From: Photobacterium gaetbulicola Gung47
Lineage (GTDB): Bacteria > Pseudomonadota > Gammaproteobacteria > Enterobacterales > Vibrionaceae
NCBI GenBank assembly: GCA_000940995.1
Contig: CP005974.1
Span: 2,914,001 to 2,978,000 of the forward strand
Reading direction: 5' to 3'
Length of the DNA: 64,000 bases
Below the pieces are notes generated by a model. That model did not search any database. It was given only the letters and a program-made list of their open reading frames with translations, and was not told the origin of the DNA. Both the position numbers and the translations under genes were made by a program. How positions within the stretch are numbered: position 1 is the first letter of the stretch; each line of letters starts with the position of its first letter. Positions 8,243 to 17,263 of the stretch are shown here, piece after piece.

Positions 8243-8824
8243 ATGAATAAGATCGCCCTCTATCCATCAAGTACCCACCTTTTACCAGGAGGACGGGCGC
8301 CCTTTACGCTGATAGAGAAGCGTCATTTGCGGATGCTGAAAGAATCGCTGACTAATGGCACTCCATTCGCCTTGTGCATGATTAATGAATCAGAGGAATT
8401 GAACGAGCTCAAGCAGATCCCAGCTATCGCAACCCTGTGTGAAGTTATTAATTTTGATCAGAATGACTCCGGGCTGCTATCCATTGTGGTAGAGGGGACA
8501 CAAAAAATCCGTCTGAGCGGAATCAGCGTTGACAACGACGGTTTGATGCAAGGTGATGCAACCTTGTACCCTAACTGGCAATCAGCTCCCCTCGCTCAGG
8601 CCGACCAAGAACTGGCAGAGAAACTCAAACTGTTTTACCAAACAATGCCCGAAATTGGTGCCTTATACCCCGCCCCCTTGTGGGGTGATGTGTCCTGGGT
8701 TTGCCAAAGGTGGATTGAAGTTTTGCCGCTGGAAGCTCACTACAAACAACTGTTGATCGCACAGGATACAGCTAAATTAACCACTCGCTTCCTGCATAAG
8801 TTATTCCATTCGCCTGAAAATTAA
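8243..8824 (+). CDS. LON substrate-binding-domain protein (Lon N-terminal domain only)
   Basis: 194 residues covering only the N-terminal LON domain. The opening (IALYPSSTHLLPGGRAPFTL followed by IEKRHLRM) matches the family pattern of the first strand, LLPGG turn and E-x-R-Y/H-x-x-M. AAA and protease domains are absent, as in other stand-alone LON proteins of Proteobacteria. The family's role is unclear; it is thought to bind protein substrates. The ATG at 8243 has TAGG about 8 bases upstream and begins exactly where the fold should; the in-frame ATG at 8159 would add an unrelated hydrophobic stretch without a ribosome-binding site. The next gene follows after about 100 bp. Confidence 0.75.
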   Translation: MNKIALYPSSTHLLPGGRAPFTLIEKRHLRMLKESLTNGTPFALCMINESEELNELKQIPAIATLCEVINFDQNDSGLLSIVVEGTQKIRLSGISVDNDGLMQGDATLYPNWQSAPLAQADQELAEKLKLFYQTMPEIGALYPAPLWGDVSWVCQRWIEVLPLEAHYKQLLIAQDTAKLTTRFLHKLFHSPEN

Positions 8825-8922
8825 CCACCTGGACAATAAGTACCGAAATTATGAAGTTGGATCTATCTATCCCTTGTCAGTCCCGATAGAATAGCCTAGT
8901 CCAGACTTTTCATAATATAAAA

Positions 8923-9846
8923 ATGACTCACGTATCTTTTTTTTGGTTAAGACCTGAAAACGACATGATAATCAAGGGATTGGAGTCAGAATTTTGCTCT
9001 CTGGTTAAATCGGCAGTCCAAAAAGACCGGCTTATCCTTCCCCCTATCCCGTCTGTTCTCAATAAACTTCAACAGCTTTGCAATGATGACGAAACCACGG
9101 TGCGCAGTGTTGCAGACTTGCTAATCGATGATCCGGGTATTACTGCTTACATCGTGAAAATATCCAACACGATGATGTTCAATCGGCGCAATGTGGTATG
9201 TCATGATATCTACACAGCCGTTAGCCGACTGGGCATTTTTCGGGTAAGGGATATCATTACCGCCAAGGCTATCGAGGAGCTTAAACTGCGTTACCACTTC
9301 AGCCAGGAATGTAATCAGTTGCTCAAGCAAAGTGCGATACGCTCGCGGCAGTTAGCGGCCACCATGGCCCTGATCAGCCATGGCCTGGCCACTCACGAAG
9401 AGCTTCCCAAAAAAATCGAGCCGGAAAAAGCTCTACTGGCTGGACTGTTTGCTGACATTGGCCTGTTTAGCCTAATCCACGAATATCAGGCTTACCTCGA
9501 TAGTGGTAACTATCTCGACATTGATATCGCTAAATATGTCTTCCAGCACAGTTGTCAAGAGGCGAGCAAGGTCATCCTCAAGCACTGGGGCTTCGACGAT
9601 GACTATCTCGAAGTGGCAACCAACCAATTGTTGCGCAGCCGCTCCTCCAATGACGACACCGGCTATCTTGACGTCGCCCGTATGGCCCATCATTTATTAA
9701 TGTTCAAAAGCAATGACGATGCGATCGACGAGCACCATGTCGAACTTGATCTTGCCGGGGCTGAAGTCATGTATGAACTGACCAACCTACCCTCGCAGGA
9801 ATTCAACCAACGCCTCAAAACGGTTATCAGTAATAGCGGCCTGTAA
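8923..9846 (+). CDS. HDOD-domain signalling protein
   Basis: 307 residues. The HDOD domain covers about residues 40-240, starting with LPPIPSVLNKLQQL and the D-D-P-G-I-T segment followed by KISN, typical of the family. A C-terminal helical region follows. HDOD proteins resemble HD phosphohydrolases but lack the metal-binding residues; in gammaproteobacteria they act as signalling scaffolds in motility, chemotaxis and stress regulation. The exact partner is unknown. The start is uncertain: ATG 8923 is used here, but ATG 8965 (MIIKGLESEF) is equally plausible and neither has a strong Shine-Dalgarno. It is followed by a perfect hairpin at 9895-9930. Confidence 0.8.
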   Translation: MTHVSFFWLRPENDMIIKGLESEFCSLVKSAVQKDRLILPPIPSVLNKLQQLCNDDETTVRSVADLLIDDPGITAYIVKISNTMMFNRRNVVCHDIYTAVSRLGIFRVRDIITAKAIEELKLRYHFSQECNQLLKQSAIRSRQLAATMALISHGLATHEELPKKIEPEKALLAGLFADIGLFSLIHEYQAYLDSGNYLDIDIAKYVFQHSCQEASKVILKHWGFDDDYLEVATNQLLRSRSSNDDTGYLDVARMAHHLLMFKSNDDAIDEHHVELDLAGAEVMYELTNLPSQEFNQRLKTVISNSGL

Positions 9847-9894
9847 GCAACCGACACTCCTGCCTTTCACTGCCAGTGATGATAAATGCATAAA

Positions 9895-9930
9895 TTGGCT
9901 GAGAATGAATATTGACCCATTCTCAGCCAA
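9895..9930. terminator. Long perfect hairpin between the HDOD gene and lysO
   Basis: A 13-bp perfect inverted repeat, TTGGCTGAGAATG/CATTCTCAGCCAA, with a 10-base loop. No T run follows on the plus strand; on the minus strand TTTATGC follows. It could terminate transcription from the HDOD gene, protect a 3' end or act in the lysO leader. Confidence 0.4.
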
Positions 9931-10044
9931 CCTGATAAGCTGCTGAAAATAGTGAGCTTGATCACCATGCTATCTACTAACTGACTGTACGCGGGTTTAT
10001 GGATAATCCCGCCTGTTGCCCCTCTGACATTAAAAAGGACCACC

Positions 10045-10944
10045 ATGTTCTCTGGCATGCTTTATATCTTCCTGCCGCTGATTATCGGCTACCTCATCAC
10101 CGTCAAAAAGCCTTCGGTTTTGGATTTTATCAATACCCAAACCAGCCGTTTGGTTTTGGTGATCCTGACCCTGATGGGGCTGAGCTTGGCTGGCTTGGAC
10201 AATATTGGACAAAACCTCAACCAGATAATTACTTATACATTGGTATTCTTTTTGATCATTAGTGCCTGCAACCTACTTGCGTTGCCCTTGCTAGATAAGT
10301 TAATGCCAACTGAAACCGAGCATGGTCACCAGACACTCCCGCTACGTGATATGGTCATGGAGTCCATGAAGCTGATCTTTGTCGTGGCCGGTGGGCTGAT
10401 TGTCGGCTTGGTGACGGGTATTGATCTCGACTGGGTCGATCAGGCCAGTGAAGTCATTCTGCTGCTGTTGCTATTTCTGATCGGGATCCAGCTCAGAAAC
10501 AGCGGTATGACGCTTAAGCAGATTCTGCTCAATAAAAAAGGCATCATCATTGCTTTGACGATCATCGCAACATCTTTGCCTGGTGGCCTGATTGCTGCCT
10601 GGCTGCTCGACCTACCCTATAACCAAGGCTTAGCAATGGCTTCAGGCTTTGGCTGGTACTCTCTGGCAGGTATTCTGATTGGTGACAGCCTCGGCCCTGT
10701 AATGGGCGGTGTCGCCTTTCTCAATGAGTTGTTGCGAGAACTGGTCGCCCTGAGCCTGATCCCAATGATGATCAGTCGCTACCCGAGTACTGCCATCGGC
10801 TATGCCGGTGCCACTGCGATGGACTTTACCCTGCCGGTGATCCAGAACTGCGGTGGGATCCGCTGCGTCCCCATCGCCATTGTCAGCGGCTTTATCCTGA
10901 GTTTGCTAGTACCGGTGTTGATGCTGTTCTTTTTGTCGCTGTAA
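10045..10944 (+). CDS. lysO: LysO-family lysine exporter (YbjE-like)
   Basis: A 299-residue integral membrane protein, the same length as E. coli LysO. It has about eight hydrophobic helices, and its N-terminal half (MLYIFLPLIIGYLI, then a Leu/Gly-rich helix with LMGLSLAGLDNI) follows LysO. A second half with GFGWYSLAGILIGDSLGP and a final helix completes the fold. The family exports L-lysine and toxic analogues such as thialysine from the cytoplasm. It stands alone, with an intrinsic terminator downstream at 11037. In E. coli this gene is repressed by ArgR; no clear ARG box was seen here. A perfect 13-bp hairpin lies about 115 bp upstream of the start. Confidence 0.9.
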   Translation: MFSGMLYIFLPLIIGYLITVKKPSVLDFINTQTSRLVLVILTLMGLSLAGLDNIGQNLNQIITYTLVFFLIISACNLLALPLLDKLMPTETEHGHQTLPLRDMVMESMKLIFVVAGGLIVGLVTGIDLDWVDQASEVILLLLLFLIGIQLRNSGMTLKQILLNKKGIIIALTIIATSLPGGLIAAWLLDLPYNQGLAMASGFGWYSLAGILIGDSLGPVMGGVAFLNELLRELVALSLIPMMISRYPSTAIGYAGATAMDFTLPVIQNCGGIRCVPIAIVSGFILSLLVPVLMLFFLSL

Positions 10945-10995
10945 AAGCAGGAAGAGCAGGAGCCTAGGCCCTAGGTGCAGGGTAAGAGCCAAATA

Positions 10996-11024
10996 GATCC
11001 TAGTTCCTGGAACCTAGATAAGAG
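10996..11024. repeat. Degenerate CCTAG repeat, copy 1
   Basis: GATCCTAGTTCCTGGAACC followed by TAGATAAGAG. It is an imperfect inverted repeat and resembles 11091-11126 in the order CCTAG-TTC-TGG...CCTAGATA-GAG. Tandem CCTAGG motifs also occur at about 10964-10975. Function unknown. Confidence 0.4.
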
Positions 11025-11036
11025 TAAGAAAAGCAA

Positions 11037-11065
11037 AGCGAGAGTCTGAGGCTCTCGCTTTTTTT
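11037..11065 (+). terminator. Intrinsic terminator of lysO
   Basis: Stem AGCGAGAG/CTCTCGCT, loop TCTGAGG, followed by seven T. It lies about 90 bp past the lysO stop. Confidence 0.85.
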
Positions 11066-11090
11066 GTTGATACCGAGTTCCGAGAAAAAC

Positions 11091-11126
11091 GGTCCTAGGT
11101 TCTGGGTGCTTGGCCCTAGATAGGAG
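11091..11126. repeat. Degenerate CCTAG repeat, copy 2
   Basis: GGTCCTAGGTTCTGGGTGC followed by TTGGCCCTAGATAGGAG. It shares its framework with 10996-11024. Its GGTTCT core echoes the GGTTCTAT octamer array at 11653, on the other side of the small membrane-protein gene. Confidence 0.4.
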
Positions 11127-11152
11127 CGGAAAGCTCCTTGAGGCTCTGGGGT

Positions 11153-11611
11153 TTATAGCCTTACCTTGCCGACTTCATTGATGGTGATAAAGCGGTATTT
11201 TGGGTAGTAGACCCAATAGGTACTTTGCTCTACTGAATCCCTGGCAAGCTGAAGCAGAATCTCTTCTCTCTTGGTGTAGACCACTATATCGAAACGCCCT
11301 TTCGGATGTGAATTTGACCCAATAACATATTTGATATTAGTTAGCCTTTCAGCCATTAAATTACGGTTGAAGGCTTCATCAGATGAAATACTGTCAATCC
11401 CATCAGCAAACCGGCTTCGAAGCTCAGCTCGCCCGAGCTGAGGCAAGCTCACCATCAAGGCCAACGCAATAACAAGGTTCAGCACCATCACAAGCATGAT
11501 TGTTGGATTTAACCGCTTGGTAAAGATCACCGTCAGGATAAACGCGATGCTTGATAGCAATACTCCTATTCCAGAAGCAGTGAACACTAAGTCCAATACC
11601 TTCAATAACAT
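11153..11611 (-). CDS. Small two-helix membrane protein of unknown function, preceded by an octamer repeat
   Basis: From the ATG at 11611 the product is 152 residues: two N-terminal transmembrane helices (about 8-32 and 38-58), then a polar domain rich in charged residues ending in VGKVRL. I do not recognise the family. The same frame continues upstream without a stop through an eight-G run (11612-11619 on this strand) and through the whole octamer array, so longer versions starting at 11647 or inside the array (up to 236 residues with MVLWFYGS repeats) are possible. The G run just before the ATG can serve as a crude Shine-Dalgarno. The ptsG terminator lies directly upstream of the array, so any promoter must lie within or beside the repeats. 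Whether the gene is expressed is uncertain. Confidence 0.5.
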   Translation of the reverse strand: MLLKVLDLVFTASGIGVLLSSIAFILTVIFTKRLNPTIMLVMVLNLVIALALMVSLPQLGRAELRSRFADGIDSISSDEAFNRNLMAERLTNIKYVIGSNSHPKGRFDIVVYTKREEILLQLARDSVEQSTYWVYYPKYRFITINEVGKVRL

Positions 11612-11619
11612 CCCCCCCC
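11612..11619. repeat. Homopolymeric C8/G8 tract
   Basis: Eight consecutive C on the plus strand sit immediately before the ATG at 11611 (minus strand). It is a potential slippage site: length change would alter ribosome-binding-site spacing, or the frame if translation begins further upstream. Confidence 0.7.
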
Positions 11620-11652
11620 TGAGCCTTGTTGAATCTGACCTAGCCATAGCCT

Positions 11653-11868
11653 CATAGAACCATAGAACCATAGAACCATAGAACCATAGAACCATAGAAC
11701 CATAGAACCATAGAACCATAGAACCATAGAACCATAGAACCATAGAACCATAGAACCATAGAACCATAGAACCATAGAACCATAGAACCATAGAACCATA
11801 GAACCATAGAACCATAGAACCATAGAACCATAGAACCATAGAACCATAGAACCATAGAACCATAGAAC
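11653..11868. repeat. Octanucleotide tandem array, 27 perfect copies
   Basis: The unit CATAGAAC repeats 27 times without a mismatch over 216 bp. The minus-strand reading GTTCTATG has no stop in any frame; because 8 is not a multiple of 3, all three frames give the same octapeptide MVLWFYGS, with an ATG every 24 bp. The plus strand has TAG in every frame. The array starts a few bases after the ptsG terminator and runs to the small membrane-protein gene. Perfect identity across all copies indicates recent expansion or ongoing slippage. Confidence 0.95.
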
Positions 11869-11870
11869 CA

Positions 11871-11902
11871 GAAAAACAAAAAGGGAGCCGAAGCTCCCTT
11901 TT
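11871..11902 (-). terminator. Intrinsic terminator of ptsG
   Basis: Stem AAAAGGGAGC/GCTCCCTTTT with loop TTCG on the minus strand, followed by T-rich TGTTTTTC. It lies about 25 bp after the ptsG stop and directly abuts the octamer array. Confidence 0.9.
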
Positions 11903-11926
11903 GAATCATTGAATCAGTAATTCGTA

Positions 11927-13357
11927 TTAGTTGTTACGAATCCACTCATCCATGTCAGATTTCAGGTTGTCAGACTTAGTACCGAAGATAGCCTGAACAC
12001 CGCCACCAGCTACAACAACACCGGCTGCACCTAGTTTCTTCAGTTTTTCCTGGTCAACATTGTCAACGCTTGCTACTGCAACACGTAGACGAGTGATACA
12101 TGCGTCCAGACCTGTGATGTTGTCTTTACCACCGAATGCCATTACTAGGTCTTTCGCTAGCTCAGAACCTTCAGCAGCAACACCAGCAGAAACATCTTCT
12201 TCTTCGCGGCCAGGAGTCTTAAGATCCATTGCCTTGATTACAGTGCGGAATACTACGTAGTAGATTGCAGCGTAAACCAGGCCAACACCAACCATCAGAA
12301 CCATCTTCTGTGCGTTGCCAGACAGAACTAGGAAGTCGATTAGACCGTGTGAGAACGAAGTACCGTGTACAAAGCCTAGGGTGTTAGCAACAACGTATGC
12401 AGAACCCGCTAGTAGTGCGTGAATTCCGTATAGTACAGGAGCTACGAATAGGAAAGAGAATTCGATTGGCTCAGTAATACCTGTTAGGAATGAAGTCAGG
12501 GCCGCAGATGCCATGATACCCATTACCTTAACGCGGTTTTCAGGCTTAGCACTGTGAGCAATCGCAATTGCAGCAGCTGGCAGACCGAACATCTTGAACA
12601 TGTAACCGCCCGCTAGCTGACCGAAGCCGTTACCAGCGATACGAGAAGCTTCGTCAGCCACTAGGTAACAAGTTAGAACACCGTTCTGAGTTGCGCCATT
12701 AGCGTCAACACAAGTACCTGCTTCGAAGAAGAAAGGAACGTTCCAAACGTGGTGTAGACCGAATGGGATCAGAGAACGCTCAACGATACCGTAGATACCG
12801 AATGCAACTGTTGGGTTTTGCTCTGCAGCCCAGTGTGAGAACGCACCGATAGCAGCACCGACTGGTGGCCATACGATAGAAAGGATGATACCCAGACCGA
12901 TAGCAGAGAAACCAGTGATGATTGGCACTGCACGCTTACCAGCGAAGAAACCTAGGTATTCTGGAAGTTGGATACGGAAGAAACGGTTGAATGCCCAAGC
13001 CGCAACACCACCGACTAGGATACCACCTAGTACACCAGTGTCGATGGCCTCAACACCCATCACACCCGCCATTACGCTTAGCGTGGCGGTCATGATTCCG
13101 TAACCAACGATAGCAGCAAGACCTGCAACACCGTCGTTGTTAGTAAAGCCTAGGGCTACACCAACTGCAAATAGAAGGGCCATTTGGCCAAATACCGAAC
13201 CACCTGCTTGTTCCATCAGGTTAGAAACGATTTCTGGGATGAAGCCAAGGTTAGCTGCACCAACACCAAGTAGGATACCGGCAACCGGTAGTACTGATAC
13301 TGGAAGCATCAGCGACTTACCGACTTTTTGCAGGTTCGCAAAAAGGTTCTTAAACAT
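11927..13357 (-). CDS. ptsG: Glucose-specific PTS permease, IIBC component
   Basis: A 476-residue phosphotransferase transporter that imports and phosphorylates glucose (E. coli 477). The IIC membrane domain (about 1-370) opens with [20 protein letters not shown] and contains the ITEPIEFSF substrate-site segment. A linker leads to the IIB domain (about 400-476) with the phospho-accepting Cys in [11 protein letters not shown]. The phosphate donor would be a separate EIIA-Glc. The position beside ycfH and the fatty-acid cluster is the conserved enteric arrangement, but it has its own promoter region and terminator. A CRP-like site lies about 180 bp upstream. Confidence 0.95.
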   Translation of the reverse strand: MFKNLFANLQKVGKSLMLPVSVLPVAGILLGVGAANLGFIPEIVSNLMEQAGGSVFGQMALLFAVGVALGFTNNDGVAGLAAIVGYGIMTATLSVMAGVMGVEAIDTGVLGGILVGGVAAWAFNRFFRIQLPEYLGFFAGKRAVPIITGFSAIGLGIILSIVWPPVGAAIGAFSHWAAEQNPTVAFGIYGIVERSLIPFGLHHVWNVPFFFEAGTCVDANGATQNGVLTCYLVADEASRIAGNGFGQLAGGYMFKMFGLPAAAIAIAHSAKPENRVKVMGIMASAALTSFLTGITEPIEFSFLFVAPVLYGIHALLAGSAYVVANTLGFVHGTSFSHGLIDFLVLSGNAQKMVLMVGVGLVYAAIYYVVFRTVIKAMDLKTPGREEEDVSAGVAAEGSELAKDLVMAFGGKDNITGLDACITRLRVAVASVDNVDQEKLKKLGAAGVVVAGGGVQAIFGTKSDNLKSDMDEWIRNN

Positions 13358-13533
13358 AATGTGCTCCTGAGTGAGTGTTTTATTTGATTTTCGGTCTTTA
13401 TTAGCGGCCTACCCCCGTAGCCATCTGCTAATAAGACCGTCATTTTTAATACAGGTTAAGTATAAAATGCGGTGCTAAATATAACTTGATGGCCGTCAAA
13501 ATTACCAATACGTCATGAAATTTAATTTCAAAA

Positions 13534-13549
13534 CTCAATATAGATCACA
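13534..13549 (-). promoter_or_regulatory. Probable CRP site upstream of ptsG
   Basis: On the minus strand TGTGATCTATATTGAG lies in the context AAC-site-TTT. The left half-site is perfect and the central TCTA-AT agrees with the CRP consensus, while the right half is weak. The surrounding spacer (13371-13779, about 400 bp, AT-rich) contains no gene. CRP control of ptsG is known in E. coli; here it is inferred from this site. Confidence 0.5.
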
Positions 13550-13779
13550 GTTGAAATTTCGACTACCAAAGAAGTAAATTAAAAATAAGCCACTGATAAA
13601 TAAAGATAAAACCACCCACACCCCCACTTACCGCGACATGTAATTATCTTTCAGTAATGTAAGCTGTGTTACTTTACGTTACGAAGTAAAAAATCAATTT
13701 AAATTAGTGTTTTCTGGTTTTATTTGCAGATTTAATTGAGTTTTGTTGATAAGCGAGTAAATAAAAAACATAAAGCATA

Positions 13780-13806
13780 AAAAAAAGGAGCCTCAGCTCC
13801 TTTTTT
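13780..13806 (-). terminator. Intrinsic terminator of the fab-ycfH gene block
   Basis: Stem AAGGAGC/GCTCCTT with a small loop, a long T run on the minus strand and A run on the other side. It overlaps the region just after the ycfH stop. Confidence 0.85.
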
Positions 13807-13810
13807 ACCC

Positions 13811-14590
13811 TTACCTTCGTTTCGCTCGCGAAAAAAGCGCAAAGAAGTTATCGGTGGTTACTCGCTCGACTTCTTCAACCGATACGCCTTTAAGCAAGCC
13901 AATATATTCAGCAACTTCACGCACATAAGCAGGCTGGTTCTGTTTACCGCGGTACGGGATCGGCGCCAAGTATGGCGAATCCGTCTCAACTAACAAACGC
14001 TCCAATGGCAACTGGTTGACCACATTCTTGAGTTCAGAGGCTTTATTAAAGGTGACAATACCCGAAATCGAGATATAGAAGCCCAGCTCAATCGCGGCCT
14101 GTGCCATCTCCAAGCTTTCCGTGAAACAATGCAATACACCACCACACTTCTCAGCCCCCTCTTCGCGCAAGATCTGCAAGGTATCTTCGCGTGCCATTCG
14201 AGTATGGATGATCAGAGGCTTGTTCAGCTCCACGGCCAGGCGCACATGCTGGCGGAAAATCTCTTTTTGCTGCTCAGCAAGCTCAGGCTGGTAATGGTAG
14301 TCAAGGCCGGTTTCGCCGATCGCCACCACACGCTCGTGCTTGGCATACTCTTTCAACTTGTCGTAATCAAAGCCCGCCTCGATATCCAGCGGATGAACAC
14401 CACATGAAGCAAAGACATTGTTATGCGGTGCAATCATCTCCATCATGGTCGGGAAGCTTTCCAGCGTCACCCCTACAGACAGGCAGTAATCAATGCCACG
14501 GGCTTTAGCCTTGGCCAACACATCATCAATCCCTGTATGAAGCTGTTCGTAATCCAATTTATCCAGGTGACAATGCGAATCAACTAGCAC
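13811..14590 (-). CDS. ycfH: TatD-family metal-dependent DNase (YcfH)
   Basis: A 259-residue TIM-barrel metallohydrolase with all family motifs in order: metal-binding HxH in DSHCHLD, the Glu in IGETGLDYH, His in IIHTR, His in LHCFTES and Asp in ETDSPYL. TatD-type enzymes act as 3'-5' exonucleases or deoxyribonucleases in the cytoplasm. Its place directly after holB, as last gene of the run from mltG, is the classic arrangement and identifies it as YcfH rather than the other TatD paralogues. It starts about 50 bp after the holB stop and is followed by a strong terminator. Confidence 0.92.
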   Translation of the reverse strand: MLVDSHCHLDKLDYEQLHTGIDDVLAKAKARGIDYCLSVGVTLESFPTMMEMIAPHNNVFASCGVHPLDIEAGFDYDKLKEYAKHERVVAIGETGLDYHYQPELAEQQKEIFRQHVRLAVELNKPLIIHTRMAREDTLQILREEGAEKCGGVLHCFTESLEMAQAAIELGFYISISGIVTFNKASELKNVVNQLPLERLLVETDSPYLAPIPYRGKQNQPAYVREVAEYIGLLKGVSVEEVERVTTDNFFALFSRAKRR

Positions 14591-14641
14591 GGTTCTTTCC
14601 TCTGTATTCTTTAATTTGGTGATGCTTCTTCAGCCGAAGCA

Positions 14642-15619
14642 TTAATGATGGCCCATAAAGCCGGTTAGCCACTCGACAATCAGCAGCTCAGCATTCAGAC
14701 CCGGATGACGCTCCAGCTTCTGGTACAAACTGTTCGCCTCTCGGGTTTGATCCAGTAAGGTCATCGGGGCAATCACACTTGCTGCTTGCTCGACCAGTGG
14801 CAATGATTCGCTGTGTACCAGATGTCCCGTGACACCCCGCTGCCACTTCATGCAATCAACCAGGAAGTAACTTAGCCATTTCAGGCTATGGTGCCCTTCC
14901 TGAGTACACAGACCCGCGACATCATACAAGCCGAAAAACGGCGGTCGCAAGAACTCAGCAAAGGCAGCCAACAGTTTGGCATAGCGGATGTCCTGCCCCT
15001 GTTCAATAAACTGCTGGGTCGCGATCGGCGCCGAGCCGTTGAGCCTGACTGTCTCCAACTTGATCGTCTGCATCAACTGCTTTTCTACCCAGCGCTTGGT
15101 GTCCTGCTCATGCGGCATCGCCAGGCGCCATTTATTGCAGCGGCTGTTGATGGTCGGCAGCAAGTTATCCAGCGAAGAAGCCAGCAAGATAAACTGACAG
15201 CCTGACGGCGGCTCTTCCAGGGTTTTCAGCAGTGCATTAGCCGCAGCCTCGCCCATCATATCGGCCCCGTCAATCAGGATAATCCGCTCCCCGCCAAGCT
15301 GTGACGTTTCAACCGCCCAGCGGTTGCATTGCCTGACCGCATCCACACCAATCTGCTTGCCTTCCTGCAGTGGTGCCACCACGTGGAAATCCGGGTGGGT
15401 GCCCGCATCAAACAACTTGCAGCTATGACAAACCCCGCAAGGTTCACCACCTCCCCCTGCCGCCCCATTCTGACACAAGACCGTTTTCGCCAGATGACGG
15501 GCCAGTGATTCACGTCCGCTGCCATGGGGGGCAACGAGAAGAATGGCATGGTGCATTCTTCCCTGGGCCAGCAACTGCTGCCAGCCTTGCCATACACTTT
15601 CCTGCCACGGATAAAGCAT
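14642..15619 (-). CDS. holB: DNA polymerase III delta' subunit
   Basis: The 325-residue clamp-loader subunit of the replicative polymerase. The AAA+ N-terminal domain has a degenerate P-loop (APHGSGRES) that, as in other delta' subunits, should not hydrolyse ATP. The zinc-binding Cys cluster is visible in VLCQ and CGVCHSC, followed by IDGADMMGEAAANALLKTLE and the sensor-1 serine in NSRC. E. coli HolB is 334 residues. The ATG begins one base after the tmk stop codon, so the two genes are probably translationally coupled. Its position between tmk and ycfH is diagnostic. Confidence 0.95.
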   Translation of the reverse strand: MLYPWQESVWQGWQQLLAQGRMHHAILLVAPHGSGRESLARHLAKTVLCQNGAAGGGGEPCGVCHSCKLFDAGTHPDFHVVAPLQEGKQIGVDAVRQCNRWAVETSQLGGERIILIDGADMMGEAAANALLKTLEEPPSGCQFILLASSLDNLLPTINSRCNKWRLAMPHEQDTKRWVEKQLMQTIKLETVRLNGSAPIATQQFIEQGQDIRYAKLLAAFAEFLRPPFFGLYDVAGLCTQEGHHSLKWLSYFLVDCMKWQRGVTGHLVHSESLPLVEQAASVIAPMTLLDQTREANSLYQKLERHPGLNAELLIVEWLTGFMGHH

Positions 15620-15620
15620 G

Positions 15621-16250
15621 TTACTGCCGCTCCAGCCAGTGTTTGACTGCCTGGCGAATATCGGCTGTCACGGCTTCGAGCGTCTGGCTCGCATCAATAA
15701 TCACCACGCTCGGATCCGCTTCAGACAGTTCTAGAAAGCGAGCACGTGCACGGTGGAAAAAGTCGATATTCATCTTCTCGATGCGATCCAACTCACCACG
15801 CCCACGGGCACGCTCAAGGCCAAGTACTGGGTCAATATCCATATAGATTGTAAAGTCTGGGCGGAAGTCCCCGAGTACGGTATCGCGAAGGCGCTCCATC
15901 ACCGTACGGTCGAAGCCTCTGCCACCGCCTTGGTAGGCCTGTGAGGACATATCATGGCGGTCTCCCACGACCCATTGGCCCTGTGACAGGGCCGGCTTGA
16001 TAACATTCTCAACCAATTGAGAACGAGCAGCATAAAGCAGCAGCAACTCAGCCATATCCGTCAGTGGCTCGTCGGGGTGGCCTTGTTTCACCAAGGCACG
16101 CATCTGCTCAGCCAATGGCGTGCCACCCGGCTCGCGGGTCGACGTAATATCTTCGATGCCCTGCTCGGCAAGCACCTGGATCACTTGCTCAATGGCAGTA
16201 CTTTTGCCGGCGCCTTCCAGCCCCTCAATTACGATAAATTTACCAGTCAT
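15621..16250 (-). CDS. tmk: Thymidylate kinase
   Basis: A 209-residue nucleotide kinase that phosphorylates dTMP to dTDP in the cytoplasm. It has P-loop GLEGAGKST near residue 10, the substrate-binding [13 protein letters not shown] segment with the catalytic DR motif, and the Arg-rich lid region ([11 protein letters not shown]) typical of the bacterial enzyme. Length matches E. coli Tmk (213). The start ATG shares a base with the mltG stop (TAATG) and the holB ATG follows one base after its own stop, so mltG, tmk and holB form one tightly coupled unit. Confidence 0.95.
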   Translation of the reverse strand: MTGKFIVIEGLEGAGKSTAIEQVIQVLAEQGIEDITSTREPGGTPLAEQMRALVKQGHPDEPLTDMAELLLLYAARSQLVENVIKPALSQGQWVVGDRHDMSSQAYQGGGRGFDRTVMERLRDTVLGDFRPDFTIYMDIDPVLGLERARGRGELDRIEKMNIDFFHRARARFLELSEADPSVVIIDASQTLEAVTADIRQAVKHWLERQ

Positions 16251-17263
16251 TATTGTTGTCTTAGTATTCTTAAATATTCACGCACAGCACGGTTATGTTC
16301 TGTCAGTGTTCTCGAGAATTTATGGCCGCCTTTGCCATCAGCCACAAAGTAATAGTACGTACTGTCATCCGGATTCACCGCAGCCAATACCGATGCCTTG
16401 CTCGGCATTGCGATTGGCGTTGGTGGCAGACCGAAAATGGTATAGGTGTTGTATGGGGTCGGTGTTTGCAGATCGCGCTTACGGATCCGCCCTTCATATT
16501 TCTCGCCCATGCCATAGATTACGGTTGGATCAGTCTGCAGACGCATGCCTTTATTAAGACGGTTCATAAATACCGATGACACCAAGCCGCGCTCATCATC
16601 AACAGCCGTTTCCTTTTCGATAATCGATGCCATGATCAAGGCTTCATAAGCATTTTTCAGTGGAATCTCGGCATCACGCTCATCCCAAGCAACATGAATC
16701 AAGCGCTGCATATCACGGTAGGCACGACGAAGGAGTTCAAGATCGGATGTGCCAGCCGTGTAGTGGTAAGTTTCCGGCAATAGGAAACCTTCTAGCTTTT
16801 CAACCTTCGCACCCAATGCCCTAGCGATATCGACTTCACTCATCCCTTCTGTTGCGTGCGTGACGTGAGGAGCTTGCTGCAACTGCGCCAACCAATCAAT
16901 AAACCGTTCGCCTTCTACCAGAGTAATGGCAAACTGATGCTCGCGGCCAGAGGCAACCAAGGTCAGCACCTCCTGCAAGGTCATTGCCGGCTTGATCTGG
17001 TAGGTCCCCGATTTCAGGTTTGCCAATTGCGGCTCAAGCCTCGGGATCCAACGCGTCCATGGAGACTCAGCAAAAATATCTTCTCTGACCAGCTGGTTAA
17101 GCAGACCGCGGTATGACGTACCGCCCCTTACCGTCAACAAGACTTCCTGCTGGTTTTCCACCTGCATGTCCAGCGATGATTTCACTTGCTGATACGACCA
17201 CCCCAGTCCACCAGCAGCCATCAGGCCCAGCAGGATCACAGCTATTGCCAACTTCTTTAGCAC
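16250..17263 (-). CDS. mltG: Endolytic murein transglycosylase MltG
   Basis: A 337-residue inner-membrane enzyme with an N-terminal transmembrane helix (about 5-22), a LysM-like region and the YceG catalytic domain. The catalytic Glu is in [10 protein letters not shown], and the conserved [16 protein letters not shown] and TPYNTY segments follow. It cleaves nascent peptidoglycan glycan strands and is thought to act as a terminator of chain elongation. It overlaps pabC by 7 bp upstream and tmk by one base downstream, consistent with one operon. E. coli MltG has 340 residues. Confidence 0.93.
   Translation of the reverse strand: MLKKLAIAVILLGLMAAGGLGWSYQQVKSSLDMQVENQQEVLLTVRGGTSYRGLLNQLVREDIFAESPWTRWIPRLEPQLANLKSGTYQIKPAMTLQEVLTLVASGREHQFAITLVEGERFIDWLAQLQQAPHVTHATEGMSEVDIARALGAKVEKLEGFLLPETYHYTAGTSDLELLRRAYRDMQRLIHVAWDERDAEIPLKNAYEALIMASIIEKETAVDDERGLVSSVFMNRLNKGMRLQTDPTVIYGMGEKYEGRIRKRDLQTPTPYNTYTIFGLPPTPIAMPSKASVLAAVNPDDSTYYYFVADGKGGHKFSRTLTEHNRAVREYLRILRQQ

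Noticed and set aside
9901..9930. ARG box (ArgR site) upstream of lysO
   Set aside because: TGAAT and ATTCT are present but separated by eight bases rather than four; they belong to the hairpin.
11602..11909. Two further minus-strand frames through the octamer array, including one starting at 11909
   Set aside because: Both consist almost only of the repeated octapeptide, and the 11909 start lies within the ptsG terminator. They are treated as properties of the array, not as genes.
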